Shown here in pieces: positions 17,260 through 24,618 of a stretch of 64,000 bases of DNA. Origin of the DNA: Erythrobacter sp. SG61-1L (GTDB lineage Bacteria; Pseudomonadota; Alphaproteobacteria; Sphingomonadales; Sphingomonadaceae); NCBI RefSeq assembly GCF_001305965.1, contig NZ_JXQC01000003.1, positions 434,001 to 498,000 on the forward strand. The letters are read 5' to 3'. A program made the position numbers and the translations under genes. The first letter of the stretch is position 1. Every line of letters starts with the position of its first letter. The notes under the pieces were generated by a model. It ran no database searches. It saw only the letters and a list, made by a program, of their open reading frames with translations, and had not been told where the DNA came from.

Positions 17260-17886
17260 ATGAATGCCCATCCTAAAGATGTGAAGGATACGAAGCACGA
17301 CAGGTTCAAGGGGCGGTACGAAGCACAGGGGCGCCAGTGCGAGGCGCCGGGATGCGAAGATTCAGGAGAATTTCGCGCGCCGGGTTCGCGCCCTTCGGGG
17401 TTTGACGGGCCGGGGCAATGGCGCTGGTTCTGCCTGGATCACGTCCGCGAATTCAACGCCGGTTATGACTGGTTCGACGGGATGAGCGCCGAGGAAATCC
17501 TTGAAGCGCAGCATCCCGTGGCGGGCTGGCGGCGGGAAAGCCGTGCCTTTCGCCCGGATGGCGGGGTGGGGGCAGCGCCGCGCTGGGCCGATTTCGACGA
17601 TCCGCTGGAAGCCATCGGCGCGCGGGCGGCGGATATTCGCCGGCGGGCTGCCGGGCGGTATTCCGAAGATCAAGCCAGAGCACGTTTCAGCCCGCGCGAG
17701 CGCGAGGCGTTGGGCGTGATGGGGCTGGAACCGGATACGGACCGTTCGGGCCTGCGCAAACGCTATTCCCAGCTGGTCAGGAAGTATCACCCCGATCGCA
17801 ATGGCGGTGATCGCAGCCAGGAAGCGCGGCTGGGCAGGGTGGTGGAAGCCTATCAGATATTGAGGAAGTCGAGCGCTCTGGCGTGA
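17260..17886 (+). CDS. J-domain protein with N-terminal Cys-containing region
   Basis: A 208-residue DnaJ-like co-chaperone candidate. The J domain is at the C terminus (about residues 144-205): LGLEPDTD-type helix I, LRKRYSQLVRKYHPDRNGGD with the diagnostic HPD, then RVVEAYQILRK. The N-terminal half is not a known DnaJ domain; it contains CEAPGC and WFCLDHVREFNAGYDWF, which could bind a metal. This J-at-C-terminus architecture is common in alphaproteobacteria and stimulates DnaK in related proteins. It is divergent from bolA, with about 50 bp between the starts. Confidence 0.87.
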   Translation: MNAHPKDVKDTKHDRFKGRYEAQGRQCEAPGCEDSGEFRAPGSRPSGFDGPGQWRWFCLDHVREFNAGYDWFDGMSAEEILEAQHPVAGWRRESRAFRPDGGVGAAPRWADFDDPLEAIGARAADIRRRAAGRYSEDQARARFSPREREALGVMGLEPDTDRSGLRKRYSQLVRKYHPDRNGGDRSQEARLGRVVEAYQILRKSSALA

Positions 17887-18022
17887 CGTTGCTCATCTCG
17901 GCGGCTTGGATGACAGGAATGGGGAGGAAAACGCACACTCACCTTTCAGGCTCAGAATGTGAGAAGTCATCTTCGAAGACCTGGCTGGCTGGCACATTGA
18001 ATGGCAATCAAGCTGAGTGCAG

Positions 18023-18439
18023 CTATGCAATCCCAAGCCAACTCAATGCAAACAGGATCACTGGAATTCCAATCCCCCAAATCAAAAATCCGGCCAGAAT
18101 TCCGCCAAATGCATCCTTGCCCTTTTGCTTATACCCCTGCGCCAAAAGAGACAGCGCCAGGGGAATGGATAAGATTAGAACGGGGCCAATTGCGGCAAAG
18201 AAAATCCAAGCTGGGTGACTTAACGCAATTTTAGGGCGGCCGTCTTCCTCACTTTGCAGTCCTTCATGATTGCGTCGGACCTCTGACAGGACTGCAGAAT
18301 CGACTTCTCTGGCGGCTAATTCCCTACGTGCTGCCGCTATGACATCCAGTTCAAATCCATCCGCTGGTCTGGACTCAGCGATGGCGACCAAATCTTCCAG
18401 ACGCGCACTCGACATGCGCATTTCCAGTTCATCCCCCAT
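18023..18439 (-). CDS. Hypothetical two-helix membrane protein in AT-richer DNA
   Basis: A 138-residue protein I do not recognise. The first 75 residues are soluble (helical pattern, SARLEDLVAIAESRPADGFE, then AAARRELAAREVDSA). They are followed by two membrane helices, about 91-112 (IFFAAIGPVLILSIPLALSL) and 121-137 (AFGGILAGFLIWGIGIPVIL). The ATG at 18439 is preceded by GGAGGGG with good spacing; an earlier in-frame ATG lacks this. Third-position GC and overall GC look lower than in neighbours, suggesting recent acquisition. No neighbour is co-oriented closely enough to suggest an operon. Confidence 0.65.
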   Translation of the reverse strand: MGDELEMRMSSARLEDLVAIAESRPADGFELDVIAAARRELAAREVDSAVLSEVRRNHEGLQSEEDGRPKIALSHPAWIFFAAIGPVLILSIPLALSLLAQGYKQKGKDAFGGILAGFLIWGIGIPVILFALSWLGIA

Positions 18440-18697
18440 GGCCGCCCCCTCCATTACTTCAGTATATCTCGCTATATTCACTCGCTAATTCGATTAGATC
18501 AATGACTGCATTGTCGTCGTATCCGGAATGGCTGCTTTTAGGCCGAAATTCTGAAAAGCAGTCAGGGAAGCTTACGCTGAAATTTGCCCATGCCGCCTGG
18601 TCCTCTCCTTTTCAGGGGAAGAGATTGGTGGTCATGCGTAACATGGCGGCACCATCCCGCTGCGACTAACGCCCGCGATGCGGACGCAAGTCTCGCG

Positions 18698-18719
18698 CCC
18701 CTCCCTTGACGAGGAGGGG
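18698..18719. repeat. Short GC hairpin downstream of a GST gene
   Basis: The inverted repeat CCCCTCC ... GGAGGGG with an 8-base loop sits 12 bases past the GST stop. It lacks a T-run, so it may be a weak terminator or a fragment of a dispersed intergenic repeat. Confidence 0.4.
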
Positions 18720-18730
18720 TTAGGCAGGCG

Positions 18731-19354
18731 TCAGCCCTTGGCCATCCGCTGTTCGATCTGGGCGTTATCGATTGCCTTGGCAGCCCGATAGGCATCGCGC
18801 GCGCGGCAGCGTTCGGCATAGGCCATGAAGGCCGGGGTTTCCGGGAAAGTCTTGAACTGAAGGCCCCAGTCTACCTGACTGCCGACATAGACATCCGCCA
18901 TGGTGAAGCGATCGCCGCAGACGAAATCTCGCCCGGCCAGATGGGTATCCAGCATGCCCAGAGCCACATCGATATCGCCCCAGCCGACGCTGATGCGGGC
19001 GCGGTCGTCCTTCGGTTCATAGCCGTAATGGCGAGCCGTGACGCCCTGTTCGATCGGGCCGGCAGCGAAGAACAGCCAGCGGTAATAATCCGCGCGCTCC
19101 GCCGCCGTTGGCGCAAGATCGCCTGATGCCAGATAGGCGCAGATCGCGGCGGCTTCGGAAATCGTCCGGTCACCATCCGGGGCGTGGTGGATAATAGTGG
19201 GCACCTTGCCCAGCGGGTTCACCGCGAGGAGTTTGGCAGGCTTGGGATGCCATTCCACCGTCACTTCGTCATAGCTTGCCCCGGCCTCGTGCAAGGCCCA
19301 GCGACCGATCTGCCCGCGAGACATCGGATTGGTGAAGAATGTGAAGTCTGCCAT
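18731..19354 (-). CDS. Glutathione S-transferase family protein
   Basis: A 207-residue two-domain glutathione transferase. The thioredoxin-like N-terminal domain has FFTNPMSRGQIGRWALHEAG, the cis-Pro segment NPLGKVPTI and the glutathione gamma-Glu binding motif ISEAAAICAYLA. The C-terminal helical domain has the ASP-type signature FTMADVYVGSQVDW. It would conjugate or reduce electrophiles with glutathione; the substrate is unknown. The start at 19354 follows GGAG. It is the last gene of the presumed HxlR-controlled detoxification operon, 52 bp after the SRPBCC gene. Confidence 0.9.
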   Translation of the reverse strand: MADFTFFTNPMSRGQIGRWALHEAGASYDEVTVEWHPKPAKLLAVNPLGKVPTIIHHAPDGDRTISEAAAICAYLASGDLAPTAAERADYYRWLFFAAGPIEQGVTARHYGYEPKDDRARISVGWGDIDVALGMLDTHLAGRDFVCGDRFTMADVYVGSQVDWGLQFKTFPETPAFMAYAERCRARDAYRAAKAIDNAQIEQRMAKG

Positions 19355-19406
19355 GCCGATTCTCCGGTCGATTGCTTGGAACATAAATGGAACAAACGCA
19401 AAAAAG

Positions 19407-19853
19407 TCAATCCGTCTCGCATAGTTCCTTCAGCTGTTCGGCCACTGCGCTCCAGCCTTGAGTGAAGCCCATTTCCTCGTGTTTCCGGCGTGCTTCCTCG
19501 CTCCAGTGCTTGGCGCGGGCGGTGTAGCGCGTGCCGTCGCCTTCCGGTTCGATTTCCCAGAAGCCGACCATGAAAGGCCCGGCCGGATCGAAATCCTCAG
19601 CAGTGAAGGCATCGGTGGTGACGAAGCGGCGGCCTTCCTCCCAGGCAAGGAAGATGCCTTCATTGGGCATGACTTCGCCGTTCGGGCCATACATGGTCAT
19701 GGCGCAGCGTCCGCCTGCGCGGCGATCCTGATGATCGACCTCGACGCGCCAGGGCTTGGGGCACCACCATTCCTCCATGCGGTTGGTGAGCACGTCCCAC
19801 ACCTTTTCCGGCGGGGCGGCGATGAAGCAGGTTACTTTCAGTTCGTGGGACAT
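19407..19853 (-). CDS. SRPBCC (AHSA1-like) domain protein
   Basis: A 148-residue START/Bet v1-fold protein of the AHSA1 group: IAAPPEKVWDVLTN opens the domain, then MEEWWCPKPWRVEVDHQDRR, EGIFLAWEEGRRFVTTDAF, and a C-terminal helix MGFTQGWSAVAEQLKEL. Such proteins bind hydrophobic ligands in a deep cavity; enzymatic roles are unclear. AHSA1-like genes are frequently found next to ArsR/HxlR regulators and VOC genes, as here. The ATG at 19853 is preceded by GAGAGGAAA. It lies between two GST genes, 23 bp and 52 bp away, and is part of the same minus-strand operon. Confidence 0.88.
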   Translation of the reverse strand: MSHELKVTCFIAAPPEKVWDVLTNRMEEWWCPKPWRVEVDHQDRRAGGRCAMTMYGPNGEVMPNEGIFLAWEEGRRFVTTDAFTAEDFDPAGPFMVGFWEIEPEGDGTRYTARAKHWSEEARRKHEEMGFTQGWSAVAEQLKELCETD

Positions 19854-19876
19854 GCGGTTTTCCTCTCTCGATCCAT

Positions 19877-20524
19877 TCAATCCCGGTCCGGCGCGCCGGG
19901 CGGGAACCACGGGCGGAACGGGCGCGCATCTTCGACGCAGCGGCTGACTTCCGGCAGGGCGAGCAATTCGGCGCGAAATGCGGCAAGGCGCGGGGCCTCG
20001 GCGGGGATCGGCTCAACCCAGTCGGCATAGAAAAGCGATGGCGCGGCCGCACAGGTCACGAGCGAGACATGGGCGGGCATGGCGTTGCGCTCCAGCCAGC
20101 GTTCCAGCCAGCGATAGGCGCGGCGCAGACCCTGCTTGCCGGTCTCGATCTGTGCCGGATCGGGCGCCTGCATGTCGGCCAGATAGGCATTCACTACAAG
20201 CTGGGCGCTGCCCATCACGTAATTGTCGAACACCCGGTCAAGCATGCGTGCCGTGGCGGCTTCGGCCGGGTCGGCAGGGATCAGGCTGGAACCCGGATAT
20301 TTCAGCGCCAGATGCTCTACGATGGCAGTCGCCTCGATCACTGTGGCATTGCCATCCACCAGCACCGGGAACTTGCCTGCGGGATGGGACTGCGCAACGA
20401 AATCACTGTGGTCCGGATTGTCCGGCCCCACTTCGCGGAATTCGAATTCGGCCCCGGTGGCATAAAGCGGGATCAGCCCTTTCCACGTGTAGGAGGAGAA
20501 TGGGTGGCCGTAGAGTGCGAGCAT
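19877..20524 (-). CDS. Glutathione S-transferase family protein
   Basis: A 215-residue GST. It has the N-terminal thioredoxin-like motif LYGHPFSSYTWKGLIPLYAT, the cis-Pro segment HPAGKFPVLVD, and VIEATAIVEHLALKYPG at the glutathione site. A helical C-terminal domain follows, with VTCAAAPSLFYADWVEP in place of the usual TxAD motif. It is only moderately similar to the GST two genes away, so the operon holds two divergent GSTs rather than a recent duplicate. It follows the VOC gene by 5 bp and is very likely co-translated. Confidence 0.88.
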   Translation of the reverse strand: MLALYGHPFSSYTWKGLIPLYATGAEFEFREVGPDNPDHSDFVAQSHPAGKFPVLVDGNATVIEATAIVEHLALKYPGSSLIPADPAEAATARMLDRVFDNYVMGSAQLVVNAYLADMQAPDPAQIETGKQGLRRAYRWLERWLERNAMPAHVSLVTCAAAPSLFYADWVEPIPAEAPRLAAFRAELLALPEVSRCVEDARPFRPWFPPGAPDRD

Positions 20525-20529
20525 AGCGG

Positions 20530-21012
20530 TCAGCCTTCGATGGCGGCTTCGATGGCCGCGATGTCGATCTTGCGCATACCCATCATGGCCTGAAAGGCGC
20601 GGACACGGGCAGCTTCGTCAGGGTGGGAGAGGGCGTCCATCAGCATGCGCGGGGTGATCTGCCAGGAGACGCCCCACTTGTCCTTGCACCAACCGCACAT
20701 GCTTTCTGTGCCGCCATTGCCGACGATGGCATTCCACAGCCGGTCGGTCTCTTCCTGCGTGTCAGTGGGGATCTGGAAGGAAAAGGCTTCCGACTGCGGG
20801 AAGACTGGCCCGCCATTGAGACCGAGGCAGGAAATTCCGCCCACGGTGAATTCCACCATCAGCACGTCGCCCGCCTTGGTGGAGGGATTATCGACCGAGG
20901 CGCGGTGAACCTTGCCGAGCGATCCGCCCGGCATTGTCCGGGCATAGAAGCCAGCGGCCTCTTCAGCGGTCTGGTCGAACCACAGGCAGACATAGGCTTG
21001 CGTGGTCATCAT
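20530..21012 (-). CDS. VOC (PhnB-like) family protein
   Basis: A 160-residue vicinal-oxygen-chelate protein of the PhnB/3-demethylubiquinone-type group: AYVCLWFDQTAEEAAGFYAR, VMVEFTVGG-like core (LMVEFTVGGISCLGLNGGP), WNAIVGNGGTESMCGWCKDK, then WGVSWQITPRMLMDAL. These proteins often bind a metal and act on toxic or small metabolites, but most are uncharacterised. The ATG at 21012 forms ATGA with the upstream VOC stop, so it is translationally coupled. A conserved Cys pair (CGWC) is present. Confidence 0.88.
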   Translation of the reverse strand: MMTTQAYVCLWFDQTAEEAAGFYARTMPGGSLGKVHRASVDNPSTKAGDVLMVEFTVGGISCLGLNGGPVFPQSEAFSFQIPTDTQEETDRLWNAIVGNGGTESMCGWCKDKWGVSWQITPRMLMDALSHPDEAARVRAFQAMMGMRKIDIAAIEAAIEG

Positions 21013-21809
21013 GCCGCTCCCTTGCGTGGGCCGACAAAGGCGACCGCGGCGCCCGCCGGGTCGCGGGCCATGAAGATGAAATCGCCGGAAGGAACCTGAT
21101 GGATGTCCTGCGTCGCCGTGCCGCCATTGGCCTGCGCCGCCTTTCTGGCAGTATCGATATCCTCCACGCCGAAGAACAGCAGCCAGGCGGGTGAAGCCCC
21201 CTCGGCGATCATCGGGTTGATCGCCCCGATCTGCTGGCCTTCGCATTCGATGAAGCGATAATCGCCCGCCGCACCCATCGGCATCGTCTGGTCTGTCTTC
21301 CAGTCGAACAGGGCAGTGTAGAAGGCATTGGCGGCGGGGGCATCGGTGGTGTCGAGCTGCATCCAGCGGCAATGGCCGGGCTTCGCGGCATCGAACACGT
21401 CGCTCTTCGCATCGGGCATTCCGGGCGGCGGGACGGGGTTCATGATGTAGAATGGCGCGCCCTGCGGGTCGGACAACATGGCCATGCGCCCGGTGCCGGG
21501 GATGGTCTGGTCCATCCAGAGCTGCCCGCCGAGGGCCTTGGCCTGCAGCAGCGCCGCGTCAATGTCAGGGCAATGGAAATAGGGCAGCCAGCCCGCCATT
21601 GCGCCGCCTTCGATCATTGCCGGGGTCAGCGTCAGTGCGCCGCCTGCATTGCCGCCATCCGGGCGCCCGATCATGCGATATTCCGCGCCATTGGGCATCA
21701 TCGTGCCCTCGGCGGGAATGTCGAGACCGGCAGTGGCGCGATAAAAGGGGCCAATTGCCGCAGCATCCGGCGTCATCAGCTCATACCAGATCGGGAATCC
21801 GGCCATCAT
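21009..21809 (-). CDS. Tandem-VOC (glyoxalase-fold) protein
   Basis: A 266-residue protein with two VOC modules, residues about 5-125 and 145-262. Each module has the characteristic start (FPIWYELMTPDAAAIGPFYR; CRWMQLDTTDAPAANAFYTA) and end (AMLSDPQGAPFYIMNP; FMARDPAGAAVAFVGP). Tandem VOC proteins of this kind are annotated as glyoxalases, extradiol dioxygenase relatives or antibiotic-resistance-like proteins; the activity is not assigned. The ATG overlaps the DUF1428 stop (ATGA), and its own stop overlaps the next VOC gene. Confidence 0.9.
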   Translation of the reverse strand: MMAGFPIWYELMTPDAAAIGPFYRATAGLDIPAEGTMMPNGAEYRMIGRPDGGNAGGALTLTPAMIEGGAMAGWLPYFHCPDIDAALLQAKALGGQLWMDQTIPGTGRMAMLSDPQGAPFYIMNPVPPPGMPDAKSDVFDAAKPGHCRWMQLDTTDAPAANAFYTALFDWKTDQTMPMGAAGDYRFIECEGQQIGAINPMIAEGASPAWLLFFGVEDIDTARKAAQANGGTATQDIHQVPSGDFIFMARDPAGAAVAFVGPRKGAA

Positions 21810-22162
21810 TCGCTCCTCAGGTTAACCAGCGGCTCGAACGAGCCGAAGATCATGCGGCGCCCGTCGAAGGGAACATCCGTCATCGCCTTGAAGCGTTCAT
21901 CCTCGTGGACCCGTTCATGTGCGGCATCGGCAGTCGCCTTGTCGGGCCAGACGATCCAGGAGAAGACGATCTTCTCCCCTTCCTCGGCCATCACCGCCTT
22001 GCGGAAATCGGTGCGCTTGCCTTCGGGAACGTCTTTCTCCCAGCCTTCGACCACCTGTAGGGCGCCGAATTCGATCATTGCCCGGTCGAACCATTCGGCC
22101 ATTTCCAGAAAGGCCTGCTTCTTCGCTTCGGGCACGGGGATCACATAGCCATCGATATGCAT
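21806..22162 (-). CDS. DUF1428 family protein
   Basis: A 118-residue small protein of the DUF1428 family (dimeric alpha+beta barrel type), function unknown. Conserved features: MHIDGYVIPVPEAKKQAFLE, the acidic DVPEGKRTDFRKAV, and VFSWIVWPDKATADAAHERV ending with GRRMIFGSFEPLV. Family members commonly lie beside VOC and SRPBCC genes. It starts 3 bp after the DoxX-like gene and overlaps the tandem-VOC gene. Confidence 0.9.
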   Translation of the reverse strand: MHIDGYVIPVPEAKKQAFLEMAEWFDRAMIEFGALQVVEGWEKDVPEGKRTDFRKAVMAEEGEKIVFSWIVWPDKATADAAHERVHEDERFKAMTDVPFDGRRMIFGSFEPLVNLRSE

Positions 22163-22165
22163 GGG

Positions 22166-22561
22166 TCAGGCTCCTTTCGCAGTGAAGGGAAACAGGGCGC
22201 GCAGGGCAGGCAGGCGCAGCCACAGCCCGCCCCACATGAACAGGCTGAGGTAGATTCCGAACAATGTATGGCTGAACAGCGGGCTGCCGACGCGGATATG
22301 CGTGGCCATCGCCCCGCCGATCAGTGCGGTCATCAGCACAGCACCGAGCACGCTGGTACGCGGGAAGAGGTAGAGCAGCAGGAAGGCAAGCTCGAACCCG
22401 CCGATCATAAGGGCAGAGCCTGGTTGCCAGCCCAGACCGGCCAGTGTTTGCGTGGCCGCATCCATGCCCAGCAATTTGGGCGTGATCGATGCGCCGAGCA
22501 TGAACAGCGCGAACAGCCCTGTCAGAACCCAGCCTGCGACGGTCATCTGTCTTGCGGTCAT
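22166..22561 (-). CDS. DoxX-like family membrane protein
   Basis: A 131-residue protein with four predicted membrane helices (about 8-29, 49-68, 73-91 and 101-120), the size and pattern of the DoxX-like family. Named motifs: GASITPKLLGMD after helix 1 and GGFELAFLLLYLFPRTSVLGAV. DoxX-type proteins are linked to redox stress in other bacteria, but this member is uncharacterised. The ATG at 22561 is preceded by GGAGGAAACGCA. It lies between VOC and DUF1428 genes in the operon, 25 bp after the first VOC gene. Confidence 0.85.
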   Translation of the reverse strand: MTARQMTVAGWVLTGLFALFMLGASITPKLLGMDAATQTLAGLGWQPGSALMIGGFELAFLLLYLFPRTSVLGAVLMTALIGGAMATHIRVGSPLFSHTLFGIYLSLFMWGGLWLRLPALRALFPFTAKGA

Positions 22562-22586
22562 TGCGTTTCCTCCCCCGAGTGCAGCT

Positions 22587-23000
22587 TCAGCCCGCGCTGT
22601 CGCCCATCGCAGCCATATCCATCCAGAAGACTTCCCAGACATGGCCATCGGGATCGGCGAAGCTGCGGGAGAACATGAAGCCATGGTCCTGTTTCGGATT
22701 GACGTCGGCCGTGCCGCCTTGCGCACCCGAAAGGTCGACAATGCGGTTCACTTCATCGGTGCTGTCAAAATTGATCGCCAGCATCACTTCGCTCGCGCCT
22801 TCGGCCGGGAAGGGGCGCTGAGTGAATTTGCGCCAGTGGCCATGGGTGAGCAGCATCACGAAGATCGCATCGGACCAGACCATGCAGGCCGCGTTCTCGT
22901 CAGTGAATTGCGGATTGTTGGTAAAGCCCAGCGATTCATAGAACGCCATGGATTTGGGCAGGTCCGTGACCGGCAGGTTTACGAAAATCATCTTGCTCAT
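22587..23000 (-). CDS. VOC family protein (first gene of the operon)
   Basis: A 137-residue glyoxalase/bleomycin-resistance-fold protein: MIFVNLPVTDLPKSMAFYES opens the module and FMFSRSFADPDGHVWEVFWM closes it, with the family's terminal Glu (potential metal ligand) in WEVFW. It starts at an ATG preceded by GGGGAGAG. As the first minus-strand gene downstream of the regulatory region it should define the promoter of the eight-gene cluster that ends at 18731. The substrate is unknown. Confidence 0.88.
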   Translation of the reverse strand: MSKMIFVNLPVTDLPKSMAFYESLGFTNNPQFTDENAACMVWSDAIFVMLLTHGHWRKFTQRPFPAEGASEVMLAINFDSTDEVNRIVDLSGAQGGTADVNPKQDHGFMFSRSFADPDGHVWEVFWMDMAAMGDSAG

Positions 23001-23052
23001 GTCCGCATCTCTCCCCGTTGCGAATCGCGCTTGCAGATTCATCACCTCTCGA

Positions 23053-23089
23053 GTTACTAAAAGCAACCATGAAGTTACAAAAAGAAACC
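23053..23089. promoter_or_regulatory. Two 16-bp direct repeats at hxlR, putative operator
   Basis: GTTACTAAAAGCAACC (23053-23068) and GTTACAAAAAGAAACC (23074-23089) agree at 14 of 16 positions with a period of 21 bp, two helical turns. They flank and overlap the hxlR start codon, in the 68-bp gap between the divergent VOC and hxlR starts. This is well placed for autorepression and for control of the detoxification operon. Confidence 0.6.
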
Positions 23090-23776
23090 AATTCGTCGCA
23101 AGAGGGGCACGGCAAGTGGTATGGCGATGCCTGCGGCACGGCCTTTGCGCTGGAACTGGTGGGCGAACGCTGGTCGCTGCTGATCGTGCGCGAATTGCTG
23201 CTTGGCGGGCGGCGTTTCAGCGATCTGCGCCGCGTATTGCCTGGCATCAGCGCAAAGGTGCTAACCGAGCGGCTGGCCGGGCTGGAAGCTGCGGGTGTGC
23301 TGGTGAAGCGCCAATTGCCGCCTCCTGCAACCGCTCAAGTCTATGAATTGACGGAATGGGGATACAAGGCAGAACCCGCTATCCAGGAGCTGGGCCGCTG
23401 GGCGGCGCAATCGGTATTGCACGATCCGCGCCTGCCCTTGTCGGCGGTGTCGCTGATGATCTCGATGCGCACCATGCTGGACAAGGAAGGTAGCAAGGCT
23501 TTCGACGCCACCATTGGCTTCGATGTGGCGGGGGAGACGTTTCTTGCGGTGCTGAAGGATGGACAATTGCCGATCCGCCGCGCCGATCCCTCAGGCGCGC
23601 AGGCCATCTTTCGGGCGCCGGATGCGATGGCCGTGGCCGCTTTGCTCTATGCTAAGGTTCCGCTGGAAGCCTTGGAGGCAGAGGCCGGGCTGGTGGTGGA
23701 GGGCGACCGGGAACTGGCGCTGCGTTACGCCGCGCTGTTCGAATTGCCGCCGAAAATCGGGGTGCCTGCTCAATAA
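23069..23776 (+). CDS. HxlR-family winged-helix transcriptional regulator
   Basis: A 235-residue regulator. The HxlR domain (about residues 20-115) shows YGDACGTAFALELVGERWSLLIVRELLLGG with a single conserved Cys, RRFSDLRRVLPGISAKVLTERLAGLEAAG as recognition helix and wing, and VYELTEWGYKAEPAIQELGRWAAQ. The extra C-terminal 115 residues are not a standard HxlR part and may be a sensor domain (SCP2-like hydrophobic fold suspected). HxlR proteins often sense electrophiles through Cys. It is divergent from the GST/VOC operon, and operator-like repeats surround its start. Confidence 0.9.
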   Translation: MKLQKETNSSQEGHGKWYGDACGTAFALELVGERWSLLIVRELLLGGRRFSDLRRVLPGISAKVLTERLAGLEAAGVLVKRQLPPPATAQVYELTEWGYKAEPAIQELGRWAAQSVLHDPRLPLSAVSLMISMRTMLDKEGSKAFDATIGFDVAGETFLAVLKDGQLPIRRADPSGAQAIFRAPDAMAVAALLYAKVPLEALEAEAGLVVEGDRELALRYAALFELPPKIGVPAQ

Positions 23777-23796
23777 TTCGTTCTTGGTCAGTCGTT

Positions 23797-23873
23797 CGTC
23801 ATTGCGAGGCGCCGAAGCAATCCAGCGTGTTGCACGCAAGCCCCAGGATTGCTTCGCTTCGCTCGCAATGACG
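23797..23873. repeat. Intergenic palindromic repeat, family A copy 1
   Basis: A 77-bp element begins with CGTCATTGCGAG and ends with its exact reverse complement CTCGCAATGACG. It contains inner complementary segments (GAAGCAATCCAG / GGATTGCTTC). Similar elements lie at 51592, 54392 and 55929. It sits between convergent hxlR and GST genes. Confidence 0.85.
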
Positions 23874-23887
23874 AAGGATAGGCCGGA

Positions 23888-24529
23888 TCAGCCGCCCAGC
23901 GAGGCGAATACGGCTGCTTCCTGCTCGGCTGCGGCCTGCCATGCATGGCGGGCGCAGACCCGGTCATACCAGTCCACCATGGCGGGATGGCGCGAATTGT
24001 CGAGCTGCCAGCCGGTATAGCCCAGCGTCTTGATCGCGCTGGCGACGGCAATGTCGCCCACCGAGAATTCGCCGGCCAGCCAGCCGCCATTGCCCAGCAC
24101 GCCTTCGAGATAGTCGAGCGGCTTGAGGGTCGCTTCTTCCGCAGCCACTGCCGCGGCTTCATCGCCTTCCTTCCCGAAGATCTTGGGATAGAGGAAACGG
24201 TTGACCACGATAGGCGCGCCGGCCGGGATCAGGATCGTATCGGCCACTTCATCGAACCACACGGCCTTACCGCGAGTCTGTGGGTCGGCTGGAAGCAGTG
24301 GTGCGTCCGGATATTTGGCATCCAGATAGGCGACGATGGCTGTCGAATCGGCCAGCCGGAAATCGCCGTCCTGGATTGCCGGAATCTTGCGGAACGGGCT
24401 TGCCTGCAGAAACGCCTCGTCAGGCTGGTTAGGGTTGGACGGGATCAGTTCCGCGTCGATTCCCTTCTCCTTTGTGGCCACCAGCACCTTGCGGACGAAG
24501 GGCGAGAGGGGAAATCCGAAAATCTTCAT
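23888..24529 (-). CDS. Glutathione S-transferase family protein
   Basis: A 213-residue GST. The N-terminal domain reads MKIFGFPLSPFVRKVLVATKEKG, the cis-Pro loop is ASPFRKIPAIQD, and LADSTAIVAYLDAKYP is the glutathione-binding region. In the C-terminal domain GEFSVGDIAVASAIKTLGY has the family's SxGD-type N-capping box. It is the third GST within 6 kb, but a repeat element and the opposite-strand hxlR separate it from the operon, so shared control is possible but not shown. Confidence 0.9.
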   Translation of the reverse strand: MKIFGFPLSPFVRKVLVATKEKGIDAELIPSNPNQPDEAFLQASPFRKIPAIQDGDFRLADSTAIVAYLDAKYPDAPLLPADPQTRGKAVWFDEVADTILIPAGAPIVVNRFLYPKIFGKEGDEAAAVAAEEATLKPLDYLEGVLGNGGWLAGEFSVGDIAVASAIKTLGYTGWQLDNSRHPAMVDWYDRVCARHAWQAAAEQEAAVFASLGG

Positions 24530-24618
24530 GAAAGCACTCTCCCGTGAGGCCGAATCTGGCCATTTGCGGGGATTGCTTGTTGCAGCGGCGCGCGCGCGCG
24601 TCTAGTCGAACCGGCGCG

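Noticed and set aside
17883-18218. Plus-strand open frame in the AT-richer patch
   Set aside because: No ribosome-binding site, overlaps the J-domain stop, and the opposite strand has a better-supported start and membrane-helix pattern.
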